This document shows positions 38,894 through 49,300 of a stretch of DNA of 64,000 bases, in pieces. The stretch is taken from NCBI GenBank assembly GCA_965660635.1, contig CBFIAS010000001.1, forward strand, positions 1-64,000. The letters are read 5' to 3'. Source of the stretch: UBA7374 sp965660635. Its GTDB lineage: Bacteria > Verrucomicrobiota > Verrucomicrobiia > Opitutales > Coraliomargaritaceae. A program made the translations under genes and the position numbers. How positions within the stretch are numbered: position 1 is the stretch's first letter; each line of letters opens with the position of its first letter. The notes under the pieces were generated by a model, which saw only the letters and a list, made by a program, of their open reading frames with translations, was not told where the DNA came from and did no database searches.

Positions 38894-41461
38894 TCAGGCC
38901 GGTTCGCGGCTTTCCCACTCGTGGCGCTTGGGGGTCAACTCACGCTCTTCGACGTGGCGACGATCCCCCTTGTGCCACCAGAAGAAGACCGGGCTGGCGA
39001 TGAAGATGGATGAGAATGTTCCGGTGAGGATGCCGATGATAAAGACAAAGGCGAAATCGTTGATCACGCCGGCACCGAAGATGTAAAGGGAGACGGCGGC
39101 CAGCAGTGTTGTCAGGCTGGTCAGGAGGGAGCGGGAGAAGACGCGGCTGATGGCGAGATTGATGATACGGCGGAGGTCGGTGCCGGGGTTGAGTTCGAGT
39201 TCCTCGCGGATGCGGTCGAAGACGACGATGGTGTCGTTGATTGAGTAGCCGACGATCATGAGGATGGCGGCCAGCATGGGGGCGGTGAACTGCCCGCTGA
39301 CAAAGATGCCGAGGGCGCCGCAGATAACAAAGATGCCGACGGTCATGAGGACATCGTGGATGGTGGCAACGACCGCGCCGATGCCATAGCCGACCTCGAA
39401 GCGCAGGGCTACGTAGAGGAGAATGCCGAGGAGGGCGAAAAAGACGGACTGGAGGGCGTTCCACTGGATGTCGCTGGAGACGGAAGCGCCGATCTGGTTG
39501 ACACCGACCTCTTGGAGGCCCGCTGAGGGAAAGGCCTCCTGCAGGCCAGCCAGCACATCGCGGCTCTGGTCGAAGCGGGTCTGGATCTTGAGGACTTCGC
39601 GATCCTCGCCGAGGAGCGTCTGGTAAACCGGGTTGACCTCGCCGAGGCCGAGGGCGGCGGCGGCTTCGGAAAGCTCGCTGGTTTCAACGCGCTCGCTGTA
39701 GGCAATGGTCATCTCGTCCCCGCCGGTGAAGTCGATGCCCATGATGTTGTCGTGGTGCAGCAGTACGGAGACGATGCCGGCGCCGACGAGGGCCCAGGAA
39801 GCGAGGAAGGCGGGGCGGCGGTACTGGAAGAAATCGATGTTTATCTGGCCGAGAACGCTGAGTCCAAGTAGCTTGGAGAAGTTCAGGCGATGGACAAGGA
39901 AGTCGGCGAGGAAGCGGGTGACGATGAGCGCGCAGAAGATGGAGGCGCAGATGCCGATGGCGAGGGTGACGCCGAAGCCGCGGACGGGGCCGGTGCCGAG
40001 CCAGATGAGGATGGAGGCGGTGATAAGGGTGGTGACATTGGCATCAACGATGGTCGAGGTGACTTTGTTGAAGGCGCCGGAGAGGGCGTTCTTGAGGCTC
40101 TTGCCGGCCCGAAGTTCCTCGCGCAGACGCTCGAAGATGAGGATATTGGCATCGACCCCCATGCCAAGGGTGAGGACGAGCGCGGCTACTCCGGGCAGGG
40201 TGAGGGTGGCGCCGAGGCTGGCCAGCACGCCGAGCACGATGACCACGTTGATCAGGGCGGATAGGACAGCGACCACGCCGCCGGTGAAGTAGTAGAGCAC
40301 CATGAAGCAGACGACGAGGATGGCACCGACCTGCACGGCCTTGATTGAGCTTTGCTGGGCGTCTTCCGCCATGGAGGGGCCGACTTCGTACATCTCATCG
40401 ACGCGCAGTGGCAGGGCCAGCGGGTTGTTCAGGACGTTGGCCAAGTCGATAGCTTCCCGCTGGGAGAAGTTGCCGGTGATCTGGGCGCTTTTGGAAAGCA
40501 CGCCCTGGATAGTGGGGGCAGAGCAGAGCTTGCCGTCGAGCACGATGGCAAGGGGCTTGCCGACCATGCGCTCGGTCACACCGCGAAGGATGCCGGCGCC
40601 CTCCCCGGTCATTTCCAGATGGATCTCGAAGCCGCCGTTCTGGTTCTGGTAGGGATAGGCCTGGTCAACGATCTCGCCGGTGGCCTCGGGCAGGCGTTTG
40701 ACGAACAGGCGGCTCTCATAGACCGCGCCGGAGCGGCGGTCCTCGTCCTCCAGGGTGAGGACTTCATACTCGTAGGGAGACGGATACTGGTCGGGGGGCG
40801 TAGTGTCTGGGTTCTTCGAGGGGTGCAGGGCACGGAACTCGAGGCGGGCGGGCTTCTTGATGGCGTCGAGAACCTCCGGGTTTTCCTTGGTGGAAAGTCC
40901 GGGCATCTGGATCTCGATGGCGTCCTCGCCCTTCGGGCGGATGATCGGCTCGGCCACGCCGGAGCCGTCGAGGCGGTCACCCATGATGCGTATGGCATCG
41001 GAGAGCTGTTCGGATTTCTGATAGGAGGAAAGCTCTTCGGTGGCGGCCTCCTCGACCTTCATGGTCACGCCGACGCCGCCCTTCAGGTCGAGCCCCAGGC
41101 GCAAGGGGCTGTTGGCCGTCTTGAGCAGGTGCTTGAGGAGGATGTTGTTGCGCTTGTTCTGGTTGGGGACGTCCTTCAGGTTGACCTGGGGAAAGAAGCG
41201 GGCGTAGTCGATGTTATCCTCGGCGCCGATTTCGCGCAGCGCGATGAAGAGCGTCTTGCGGCCGCCTTCCTGGTTATCGCGGCTGGCCTCGACTCGGGCG
41301 CGGGCGCGCTCGATGATATCGTTGAAGGCCTCCGTCTCCGCCGTGGCCTGGGAGACGATGTAGTCTTCAAACGGACGATCCTGCAGGGGCGTGATGCTGA
41401 TCCAGCACCAGGCGACGATCGAGAGGGTGAGAATGAATTTCCAGAGAATAGTACCGGACAT
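38894..41461 (-). CDS. secDF: Fused protein-export membrane protein SecDF
   Basis: An 855-residue fusion of SecD (about 1-560) and SecF (about 570-855), twelve-helix proton-driven partner of SecYEG. SecD parts: LRLGLDLKGGVGVTMKVE, the periplasmic P1 domain, the V-L-D-G-K-L-C-S-A-P segment, and membrane segments with LTLGMGVDANILIFERLREE. SecF parts: GIDFTGGDEMTI and VGYSINDTIVVFDRIREELE. The Asp and Arg of the 'GxxxDANxxIFxRxRE' and 'SINDTxVxxDRxRE' motifs are intact. It lies 35 bases after yajC. Confidence 0.95.
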   Translation of the reverse strand: MSGTILWKFILTLSIVAWCWISITPLQDRPFEDYIVSQATAETEAFNDIIERARARVEASRDNQEGGRKTLFIALREIGAEDNIDYARFFPQVNLKDVPNQNKRNNILLKHLLKTANSPLRLGLDLKGGVGVTMKVEEAATEELSSYQKSEQLSDAIRIMGDRLDGSGVAEPIIRPKGEDAIEIQMPGLSTKENPEVLDAIKKPARLEFRALHPSKNPDTTPPDQYPSPYEYEVLTLEDEDRRSGAVYESRLFVKRLPEATGEIVDQAYPYQNQNGGFEIHLEMTGEGAGILRGVTERMVGKPLAIVLDGKLCSAPTIQGVLSKSAQITGNFSQREAIDLANVLNNPLALPLRVDEMYEVGPSMAEDAQQSSIKAVQVGAILVVCFMVLYYFTGGVVAVLSALINVVIVLGVLASLGATLTLPGVAALVLTLGMGVDANILIFERLREELRAGKSLKNALSGAFNKVTSTIVDANVTTLITASILIWLGTGPVRGFGVTLAIGICASIFCALIVTRFLADFLVHRLNFSKLLGLSVLGQINIDFFQYRRPAFLASWALVGAGIVSVLLHHDNIMGIDFTGGDEMTIAYSERVETSELSEAAAALGLGEVNPVYQTLLGEDREVLKIQTRFDQSRDVLAGLQEAFPSAGLQEVGVNQIGASVSSDIQWNALQSVFFALLGILLYVALRFEVGYGIGAVVATIHDVLMTVGIFVICGALGIFVSGQFTAPMLAAILMIVGYSINDTIVVFDRIREELELNPGTDLRRIINLAISRVFSRSLLTSLTTLLAAVSLYIFGAGVINDFAFVFIIGILTGTFSSIFIASPVFFWWHKGDRRHVEERELTPKRHEWESREPA

Positions 41462-41496
41462 GGAATGACTTTCTTTGAGGGGGCTGGGGCAATTGC

Positions 41497-41832
41497 CTAG
41501 GACTCGCTGCTACCGCGCTTGCTGCCGATGGAGTTGCGGCTGATTTCAATTTTCGTGCTGTCGGCGATGCGCACAACAAAGCGGTCGTCCTTGACGTTGG
41601 TGATGGTGCCAAAGATACCGCCGCTGGTGACGATCTCGTCGCCGGACTTCAGCTCGGTGATCATTTGATCGTGCTGCTTCTGGCGCTTGCGCTGGGGAGC
41701 GATGATAAGGAACCACATGCCGGCAAAGAGCAGCAGGATGGGGATGAACTGGGCGAATCCGCCCCCGGGCTGCGGGCTGGCCTGGGCGATAATTTCAAGC
41801 AGAGGAAGGTCGTACATCAAAGTTGTTTGCAT
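41497..41832 (-). CDS. yajC: Preprotein translocase subunit YajC
   Basis: A 111-residue single-span membrane protein. The transmembrane helix (IPILLLFAGMWFLIIAP) is followed by Q-R-K-R-Q-K-Q-H-D-Q-M-I and the beta domain SGDEIVTSGGIFGTITNVKDD, the YajC signature. It heads the run yajC-secDF-recJ. A second ATG five codons in is an alternative start. Confidence 0.93.
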   Translation of the reverse strand: MQTTLMYDLPLLEIIAQASPQPGGGFAQFIPILLLFAGMWFLIIAPQRKRQKQHDQMITELKSGDEIVTSGGIFGTITNVKDDRFVVRIADSTKIEISRNSIGSKRGSSES

Positions 41833-41897
41833 GGATTAAAACGGATGAAGGAAAGGATGCCGCTGACGGATGGCAAGTTTTGAATGCGCGGAGGGGG

Positions 41898-42776
41898 CTA
41901 GCCAAGCATGAGGCCGAGCGAGACGAGCAGGCCATAGCCGGCCACGGCCCGGCCGGCGGAGCGAAGGCACGCAAGGTAGTCTCCTCCCGAGCGCGCCAGC
42001 CGCAACTGCCCGGCCAGCCGCAGCCCGGAGGCCGCCGGGAGCAGGCCAAGGAGGATCCAGCCCCCCGCGCCGCCCCACCAGAGAAGGAGGAGCACTAGCC
42101 CGGCTGCCGCTGAGGCCGCCCGGCACTGGGCCAGCGCGAAGCCGCGGCCAAACTGCACGACGAGCGTCCGCTTGTCTGCCTTGGAGTCTTCCTCAAAATC
42201 CCGGTAGTTATTGACCACAAGCAGGTTGTTAATCAACAGCCCACAGCCCAGGCCGAGCAGCCAGGCATCGGCAACGATTTCGCCGGTCTGCACGTAGTAG
42301 CTCACGCCCACGGCGATCAGCCCGAAGAAGAGCACGACAAAAACGTCGCCCAGCCCGTTGTAGGCCAAGGGGTACGGTCCACCGGTGTAGCACCAGGCGC
42401 AGGCCACGCTGGCCAGACCGACGGCCAGAAGCCACCAGCCTCCGAAAGGGATGAGGGCCAGACCGAGGCAAAAACCGACTGCGAGGACGAGCATGGCGGC
42501 GCGGCGCATGGTGGCTGGGGAAACACGCCCGGTTGCCACGGCCCGTTGCGGCCCGATCCGCTCCGGCGTGTCCGTGCCCCTGATGCCGTCCAGGTAGTCG
42601 TTGGCCAGATTGGTGCCGACCTGCATGAAAAGGGCAAAGAGCCCGCAAAGCCCCGCCGCGGCCGGATCGAACCCGCCGTGCGCATGAGCCAAGGCGGCGG
42701 CCAGGAGAACCGGAGCGAGTGCTGCGGGCAAGGTCTTGGGACGCGTTGCCTCGATCCATGTTTTCCAGTCTGCCAT
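41898..42776 (-). CDS. menA: 1,4-dihydroxy-2-naphthoate polyprenyltransferase MenA
   Basis: A 292-residue UbiA-superfamily prenyltransferase making demethylmenaquinone. It shows W-I-E-A-T-R-P-K-T-L at the N-terminus, the first Asp-rich motif N-D-Y-L-D-G-I-R-G-T-D, the second motif N-N-Y-R-D-F-E-E-D-S-K-A-D-K-R-T-L and about eight membrane segments. The R-x-K-T plus N-x-x-R-D-x-x-x-D pattern favours MenA over UbiA. The ATG at 42776 is chosen; the upstream open frame lies opposite the divergent gene's leader. Confidence 0.9.
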   Translation of the reverse strand: MADWKTWIEATRPKTLPAALAPVLLAAALAHAHGGFDPAAAGLCGLFALFMQVGTNLANDYLDGIRGTDTPERIGPQRAVATGRVSPATMRRAAMLVLAVGFCLGLALIPFGGWWLLAVGLASVACAWCYTGGPYPLAYNGLGDVFVVLFFGLIAVGVSYYVQTGEIVADAWLLGLGCGLLINNLLVVNNYRDFEEDSKADKRTLVVQFGRGFALAQCRAASAAAGLVLLLLWWGGAGGWILLGLLPAASGLRLAGQLRLARSGGDYLACLRSAGRAVAGYGLLVSLGLMLG

Positions 42777-42905
42777 GCCGGGACAGTGGCAGAGTTGGAG
42801 GGATTTTCCAGCCGGATCTGCAAGTCCGGCGAACGGCAGCATGCGCTGCGGAAACAGACTGATTTCAGGCTTCCCGTTTTTCCAGATAAGGTTTTGCTCG
42901 CAGCC

Positions 42906-43838
42906 ATGCAACCCACCCTACTGATATTGGCGGCCGGCATGGGCAGCCGCTACGGCGGACTCAAACAACTCGACCCGATGGGGCCAAACGGCGAGACTGT
43001 GCTGGACTACTCCGTCTATGACGCCATCCGGGCCGGTTTCGGCAAGGTCGTCTTTGTCATCCGGCGGGATTTCGAGGCGCAATTCAAAACTGCGGTGGGC
43101 AACCGCTTCGAGGATCGCATCGTGGTCGAGTACGCCTACCAGTCCCTGGACGACTTGCCCGAAGGCTTCACATTGCCCGCCGGGCGGGAAAAGCCCTGGG
43201 GGACAGCCCACGCGGTGCGGGCCGCCCGCGGCCGGATCGACACCCCTTTTGCCGTGATCAACGCCGACGACTTCTACGGGCAGGACGCCTTTGCCCGCCT
43301 TGCTGCCCACTTCCGCGAACAAGGCGACCAGCCTGAACTGCGGACCTGCATGGTCGGCTACCCCCTGCGCAACACTCTGTCCGAGCATGGCACGGTCAAC
43401 CGCGGGATTTGCCGCGTGGAGAACGGCATCCTCCGGGGCGTGGAGGAGCACACCGGGATCGCCGCAACTGCAGGTGGGGCCGCCAGTGGCAGGAACCTCG
43501 CCGGTGAAGCAGTGGAACTGCCCCTCGAAGCCATCGTCTCGATGAATTTCTGGGGCTTCACCCCGGCCATCTTCGCTAGCCTGGAAGCCGACTTCACTGA
43601 ATTTCTTGAGCAGCACATCGAGACTCCGAAATCCGAGTGCTACATCCCCAGCCTGGTCGACCGGCTCATCCAGACTGGCCAGACGGAATGCGCTGTTTTG
43701 GAGACCGACGGCTGCTGGTTCGGTGTTACCTATCCGGAGGACAAGCCCCGCGTGCAGGCTGGCCTGCGCAAGCTTCTGGAAAACGGCAGCTACCCGGCGA
43801 GACGAACACCCAACCAAAAGCATGGCGGAACCCGTTAA
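42906..43838 (+). CDS. Sugar-phosphate nucleotidyltransferase-like protein
   Basis: A 310-residue protein with an NTP-transferase Rossmann-like fold. The N-terminal nucleotide-binding loop L-I-L-A-A-G-M-G-S-R-Y-G-G (6-18) is followed by LKQLDPMGPNGETVLDYSVYDA, the metal-site V-I-N-A-D-D-F-Y-G and the acceptor-site region G-F-T-P-A-I-F. This form of the family often sits beside kinases of the aminoglycoside-phosphotransferase type, but none is present here. The sugar is unknown. Its last 17 bases overlap the AlkC-like gene. Confidence 0.8.
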   Translation: MQPTLLILAAGMGSRYGGLKQLDPMGPNGETVLDYSVYDAIRAGFGKVVFVIRRDFEAQFKTAVGNRFEDRIVVEYAYQSLDDLPEGFTLPAGREKPWGTAHAVRAARGRIDTPFAVINADDFYGQDAFARLAAHFREQGDQPELRTCMVGYPLRNTLSEHGTVNRGICRVENGILRGVEEHTGIAATAGGAASGRNLAGEAVELPLEAIVSMNFWGFTPAIFASLEADFTEFLEQHIETPKSECYIPSLVDRLIQTGQTECAVLETDGCWFGVTYPEDKPRVQAGLRKLLENGSYPARRTPNQKHGGTR

Positions 43839-44949
43839 AAACGTCTTCAATGTTGAAACGATCCGGCTCATGGCCTTCCATCTGCGCCGGGTCGAAAACA
43901 GCTTCCCAAAACAAGATTTCATCGATCAAGCCGCCAATGGCCTGGATGCGCTTGGACTGAAAGAGCGATCCAGGCAGATCACGGCCGCGCTCAAGGCTGC
44001 ACTGCCGGAGGATTTCCAACAAGCGTGCGGTCTCATGCTCGAGGCGCTGTCCCCGGCAAGCACATCCGCACGCCCTGAAACCGCAATGTCCCGTTCCGGC
44101 ATCGGCGGCTGGGCAGTCATGCCAATGGCCGATTTCGTTGCGCTCAGAGGGCAGGATCATTTCGACCGAAGCATGGAAACCTTGCGGGAATTCACCATGC
44201 GCTTCAGTTCCGAATTCGCCATCCGCCCCTTTCTGGCGCAGGATACGGAAAAAGCCTTGAAGCACGTCTCGGGCTGGACCCGCGATGAAAACGTGCATGT
44301 CCGCCGCCTTTGCTCGGAAGGCACGCGCCCCCGCCTGCCCTGGGGCATGCGCCTGCAAGCCTTCGTCAAGGATCCGACCCCGATCCTGCCGATCCTCAAG
44401 GCACTCAAGAACGATCCGGAAGAATACGTACGGCGGTCAGTCGCCAACAACCTGAACGACATCGCAAAGGATCACCCGGAGCTGGTCGCGGGCATTGCCC
44501 AGGACTGGTTGGCGGATGCCGACAAGCATGCAAGACGATTAATCCGGCATGCTTGCCGCAGCCTGATCAAGCAAGGGCACAAGGATGCACTCGAAGCTTT
44601 GGGTTACTCCAGGGCGAAGATCGACTTCCAGGCGCTGGAGATGCTCACCCCGCACGTTCGGCTCGGTGGTTCAGTCGAATTCCGCATCACTATGGCGTCC
44701 GAAAGTCCCCAACCTCAGGCCCTGATCATTGATTATATTGTCCACCACCGCAGGGCCAACGGCAGCACTTCAGGCAAGGTTTTCAAATGGAAGAACATTG
44801 AGCTTCCGGGTGGCCAAGCCATCACACTCACCAAGACCCATAAAGTGAGGCCCGTCACGACCCGCTCCTGCCACGCAGGCCGCCACGACGTGGAGATCCA
44901 GATCAACGGCCAGAGATTCGGCCGTGCATCCTTCGAACTCGCGCTTTGA
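43822..44949 (+). CDS. alkC: AlkC-type DNA alkylation-repair glycosylase with Ig-like tail
   Basis: A 375-residue protein of ALK (HEAT-like) repeats. Strong AlkC signatures are G-W-T-R-D-E-N-V-H-V-R-R-L-C-S-E-G-T-R-P-R-L-P-W, DPTPILPILKALKNDPEEYV and RRSVANNLNDIAKDHPELV. Residues ~275-375 form an all-beta segment (R-L-G-G-S-V-E-F-R-I-T, then I-I-D-Y-I-V-H-H-R-R-A-N-G). This matches the Ig-like C-terminal domain known in AlkC enzymes, which excise N3-alkyl bases such as 3-methylcytosine/3-methyladenine without base flipping. It starts inside the preceding nucleotidyltransferase gene, so translation is coupled. Confidence 0.85.
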   Translation: MAEPVKNVFNVETIRLMAFHLRRVENSFPKQDFIDQAANGLDALGLKERSRQITAALKAALPEDFQQACGLMLEALSPASTSARPETAMSRSGIGGWAVMPMADFVALRGQDHFDRSMETLREFTMRFSSEFAIRPFLAQDTEKALKHVSGWTRDENVHVRRLCSEGTRPRLPWGMRLQAFVKDPTPILPILKALKNDPEEYVRRSVANNLNDIAKDHPELVAGIAQDWLADADKHARRLIRHACRSLIKQGHKDALEALGYSRAKIDFQALEMLTPHVRLGGSVEFRITMASESPQPQALIIDYIVHHRRANGSTSGKVFKWKNIELPGGQAITLTKTHKVRPVTTRSCHAGRHDVEIQINGQRFGRASFELAL

Positions 44950-45609
44950 TCATTCCGGAGCATCCGGCCGCGTGCTTGGCTGCACCCGGCCTGCCGCAGC
45001 ATGTGTTTTTTCGGATCTCCCCCGGGAACGCCGGAGCAGCAAACGGATGGCGAAAAAGCCGAGAACCAGCACCAGGATGCCGGCAACGACCGGAACCAGC
45101 ACGGCCAGCACAGCGGTCAGGACCGAGCCGCCCAGCTCGGCCGTCGAAACCGCCGGATTGCCCACCCCACCGGTTGTCGCGGTGGAGGCCCCGCGCGCCA
45201 CGACCGTCGCACCCTGGACAAGCCCCGCCGTGCCGCCCCCCAGGATCGCTCCAAGAATCCATTTCATCGCGGAATCGTCCAGCACCTCCGGCATCAACTC
45301 CCCGGAAATCAAGGTGCCGGCCAGCACTGCCGCCGGGGTGGCGATTGAATCCAGAGCATTGTCCAGCCAGGGGATGTAGTAGCTGCCGACCTCGAGCACG
45401 GTGGCCACGCCCAGCGCGATTGTCACCGGCGTGCTGCCCAGCCAATGGTGCTCACCGAGCAACGCCTCCACGTTAAAGCCGCCGCCGAGGAATTCCGCAT
45501 CCATCCCGGAGTTGGCCGCCAGGCTGGCGATAAAGAGCGGCACAAAGACGCGGAACCCGCAGGCTGCAGCCAGTCCAATACCGGCGAATATGGCGATGAT
45601 TTCATTCAT
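44950..45609 (-). CDS. DUF4126 family membrane protein
   Basis: A 219-residue integral membrane protein. Family traits are an N-terminal G-I-G-L-A-A-A-C-G-F-R-V-F-V-P-L-F segment, W-L-G-S-T-P and V-L-E-V-G-S-Y-Y-I-P-W-L-D-N-A-L-D-S-I-A-T-P. A Gly/Ala-rich helix and a polar C-terminus follow. Function is unknown. Its stop directly abuts the convergent alkC stop with no spacer. Confidence 0.82.
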   Translation of the reverse strand: MNEIIAIFAGIGLAAACGFRVFVPLFIASLAANSGMDAEFLGGGFNVEALLGEHHWLGSTPVTIALGVATVLEVGSYYIPWLDNALDSIATPAAVLAGTLISGELMPEVLDDSAMKWILGAILGGGTAGLVQGATVVARGASTATTGGVGNPAVSTAELGGSVLTAVLAVLVPVVAGILVLVLGFFAIRLLLRRSRGRSEKTHAAAGRVQPSTRPDAPE

Positions 45610-45725
45610 GCTGCGGAAGATTCCAGTTTACCAAAACCAAGTAAAATCGACCCATCGGCTTCAGCAAAGTTCCACCTGTGCCCAATCGCTCTTGACCGGA
45701 TTGCTTTCGTAATTACAGTGCATAC

Positions 45726-45974
45726 ATGAAAACAACGGTTAAACTCGCAAAGATCGGTAACTCTCACGGTATCCGGCTAAGCAAGCAGTTGCTGGCGCGC
45801 TACCGGATTGAGAATACAGTCGAGTTGGAAGCTACGCCGGACGCGATCATACTGCGGCCGTCAACCGACCAAAAGCTCACTTGGGAAGCCACCTACAAGG
45901 AAATGGCTGAATCCGGTGAAGATTGGTCCGAATGGGATGCCGTAGCAGAAGACGGATTAAATGATGAGAATTAG
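45726..45974 (+). CDS. MazE-like antitoxin (module 1)
   Basis: An 82-residue AbrB/MazE-fold antitoxin. The N-terminus M-K-T-T-V-K-L-A-K-I-G-N-S-H-G-I-R-L-S-K is the swapped-hairpin DNA-binding domain. The acidic C-terminal half (EMAESGEDWSEWDAVAEDGL) would wrap and neutralise the toxin. It overlaps the toxin gene by 14 bases. Autorepression is expected; the AT-rich stretch upstream (45610-45725) is the likely operator. Confidence 0.88.
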   Translation: MKTTVKLAKIGNSHGIRLSKQLLARYRIENTVELEATPDAIILRPSTDQKLTWEATYKEMAESGEDWSEWDAVAEDGLNDEN

Positions 45975-46293
45975 TCGCTATGGCATTTACTGGGCGAATC
46001 TTAATCCGGTTATCGGCTCTGCAATGGCAAAAATCCGCCCTGTGGTCGTGGTCAGCGATGATCTGATGAACGCGCAACTCCAAACTATCGTCGTTTGCCC
46101 GCTCACATCCAGATTGCATCCACGCTGGCGCTCCCGAATCGCCATTTCATGTGAAGGCCGCGCATCCGAGATCGCAGTCGATCAAATACGCACAATCAGC
46201 AAATTGCGGATAAAAGAGCACATGGCGACGCTAGACGAATCATCGGCCAACAGCTTGCGGTCGCTGATTGCTGAAATGTACGCCGTTGAATGA
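45961..46293 (+). CDS. MazF/PemK-family toxin (module 1)
   Basis: A 110-residue endoribonuclease-type toxin (109 if the second of two adjacent ATG codons is used). PemK-fold marks: Y-G-I-Y-W-A-N-L-N-P-V-I-G-S near the N-terminus, K-I-R-P-V-V-V-V-S-D-D, V-V-C-P-L-T-S and A-V-D-Q-I-R-T-I-S-K-L. The usual 'G.E..K.RP' is here G-S-A-M-A-K-I-R-P. It would cleave mRNA at short specific sites; the site is unknown. Convergent with gcvP, whose stop is 11 bases away. Confidence 0.88.
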   Translation: MMRISRYGIYWANLNPVIGSAMAKIRPVVVVSDDLMNAQLQTIVVCPLTSRLHPRWRSRIAISCEGRASEIAVDQIRTISKLRIKEHMATLDESSANSLRSLIAEMYAVE

Positions 46294-46304
46294 GGCTAAT
46301 TCCC

Positions 46305-49300
46305 TCAAGCCGCCGCATCGACGATCTTCGCGTAGATCTGGTCGACCGGAAGTTTCGCAAGTTCGGAAGAGGAAACGCGCGGCTGGTTGAGGGCGGGCAA
46401 GGCGTCGAGCGGTTCGGAGAGGCAGACATCACGGTTGGCCTCAGCCTCTTCGACGCGGTCAATCGGGGTGAAATGCGGCGCGCTGAGAAGCGTTTTTGGG
46501 TGCTCGCGGAGAAGGCGGCGAATGGCCAGCACGGCGTCGGCAAACCGGTCTAATTCGGCCTTGGTGTAGCTTTCGGTTGGCTCGATCATCAGGCCCAGCG
46601 GTTCCGGCCAGGCGACGGTGGGCGCGTGGAAGCCGAAGTCGAGAAAGAGCTTTCCGATACGGGGCGCGGCATCCGCCGGACGCAGGCCGACGGCATCCAG
46701 GGCGGCGTAATCCGCCTCCTGCAGGGTGATGATGAATTCGTGCATGCGCGGCTCGCTGTCGGCCCCGGTTGGCAACAAAGCGTATTCGGGAGTCAATCGC
46801 GACTGGGTGTAGCGGGCACTGAGAACCGCCATGGCCGACATGCGGCGGACACCCTCGCGGCCAAGGCGAAGCAAATAGGTGTAGCAGCGTACCTTATGGG
46901 CGAAGTTGCCCCAGTGGCGGTGAAAGGAACCGATTGACTTGGGCGGCCTTACCGGAACGTAGCTTTGACCGGAGGTTTGCTCGATTTGGTAACCGGGCAG
47001 GTAAGGCTCAAGCCGCTCGCTGACCGCCACAATGGCATCGCCCGGCCCGCCTCCACCATGCGGAATCGTCCAGGTCTTGTGCAGGTTGTTATGCACCGCG
47101 TCCACGCCGAGCGCCCCGAGATCGACCCAGCCAGCAATGGCGTTCATATTGGCCCCGTCCATGTAGACCAGGCCGCCGACTGCATGCACCTTTTCCGCGA
47201 TCCGCTTGAAGTCCGTTTCAAAGATCCCGGAGGTGTTCGGGTTGGTGATCATGATGCCCGCAACGCGCTCACCGTAAGCCTCGACCTGCCGGTCGAGATC
47301 TGCCTCCAGGACGCGCCCCCCGGCGTCGGCTTCAAGATAGACAATACGGCCACCCTCCCCGCAGAATCCGGCCATCGTGGCTGTGGCGAAGTTCGTGCCG
47401 TGGGCCGAGCGCGGGATCAGGACGACGTCACGCTGCCCGCCATGGTCGCGGTGGTAAGCTTGAAAGAGCTTGAGCCCGACCAGTTCGCCCTGGGCTCCGG
47501 CCACGGGCTGCGTGGTCACCGCGGCCAAGCCGGTAATCTTCTTGAACCATTCCTGGATCTCGTGAAGCAGGCAGAGGGTGCCCTGGGCATCTGCTGCGGG
47601 AGCCTGCGGATGCAGGCCGGTAAAGCCGGGGAGGCCGGCCGCCCAGTCGTTCACCCTGGGATTGTACTTCATGGTACAGGAACCCAGCGGATAGCAGCCG
47701 TCGTCCGGGCTTACGTTGAGGTCGCCCAGTTGCTTGTAGTAATCGAGCACTGCTTCCGCTGAAAAGGAGAGGAGGCCGGGAGCCTCCTTGCGGAGGTCTT
47801 CAGCGCTGGGTGCGGGGCACTGTAGCGACGGCGCCCCGCCGGGCGAGCCGAAGCAAGCCTCGAACACCTCGGCCAGTGCGTCGATATCCTGTGGACGGTT
47901 GGAGAAAGACAATTTCAACAGATGGCGTCCCCCCGGCAAACGGCTGGACACATCGGCACCGGCCAGCGTGCCTGCAGCATGGGCCCTGGCCAGCAATTCA
48001 GCTGCCGGGATGGGCAGGGACAATGTCACCTCATGGTAACTTACGCTTTCCGGGAAGGCCAGCGTAACCCCCTCGAAAGCGGTCAGGCGTGAAACTGCCT
48101 CCCCTGCCCGCTCCCGCATGGTTTGCAGGATGGCGGAAAGTCCGTCATCCCCGCGCTGGAGAAGAGCGGCCCCGACGATGGTGGCGATGAAGGCCTGGTT
48201 GGAGCAGATGTTCGAGGTGGCCTTGTCCTTGCGGATGTGCTGCTCACGGGTGGCCAGCACACCAACGCGGCAGTCGCGCCCGGAACGGTCGCGGGCCTTG
48301 CCGATGAACCGCCCTGGAGCGGCCCGCACCCCGGCGCGTTCCTTCTCGGAGAAACGGACGCCGAAAAGCCCGAGCCCCGGCCCGCCGAAGTTTGGCCCGA
48401 CGGCGAGGTGCTGGGCCTCGCCGACAATGATGTCCGCGCCGGATGAGCCGAACTGGACAGGCGGCTTCAATCCTCCGGCAGCAAGCAGGAGAGGATCGAT
48501 CACAGCCACGCTCTTCGCGCCCGATTCGGCAGCGAGATCGGCCAACGCGTCAACGTCTTCGAGAAGGCCAAAGGTGTTGACCTGGGGAAAGACGATGGCG
48601 GCGAGATTCGCCCCGGCACGCTCCGCCCGAGAACGCGTCGCCTCCAGGTCGATCAATCCGGTACGGGGATCGGCGGGCACAGTCTCGATCTCCAGGGCGG
48701 TGCCCTCGACAAGGGTTTGCAGCACCTCAAGATCGCCCGGGTAAAGGGTCTCCGGAACCAGCGCGAGGCTGGCCTTCCGGGTCATTCTGGCGGCAGCGGC
48801 AATGCCCTCGAAGATCGCAGTGGAGCGCTCATAGAGGGAGGCGTTGACCGCCTCGAAACCGGTCAGCCGGGAGAGGGCGCACTGGTAGATCCAGTGTGCG
48901 ATGAGGGTGCCCTGGCTGAGCTCCGGCTGGTAGGGCGTGTAAGCGGTGGTGAGGTTGCGGATGCTGCACACGGGCTCGACTACAGAGGCAGGCTCAAGGT
49001 CGAGGAGGCCATCGCCGAGAAAGCTGTTGCCGATCCGGTTGCGGCCGGCGATGTCCTGAAGCCGCGCCCGCAGTGCCTCGGGATCGAGTTCCTCCGGCAA
49101 GTCCGGGGCCTCGGCAAAGAGCACGTCCGGATCAATGTGGGCAAAGAGGCCCTCGAAAGAGGACTGCCCGACGGCCTCGAGCATTCCGGAGATGTCGGCC
49201 TCGCTGGCCGGTATGTAGTGGCGAGCGCGTTCGCGCGTTTCAGCTGTGGTAGAGGAAGTTATCAAGATGCTTTCATACAAAGTGAATCTAGCGGCTTGGC

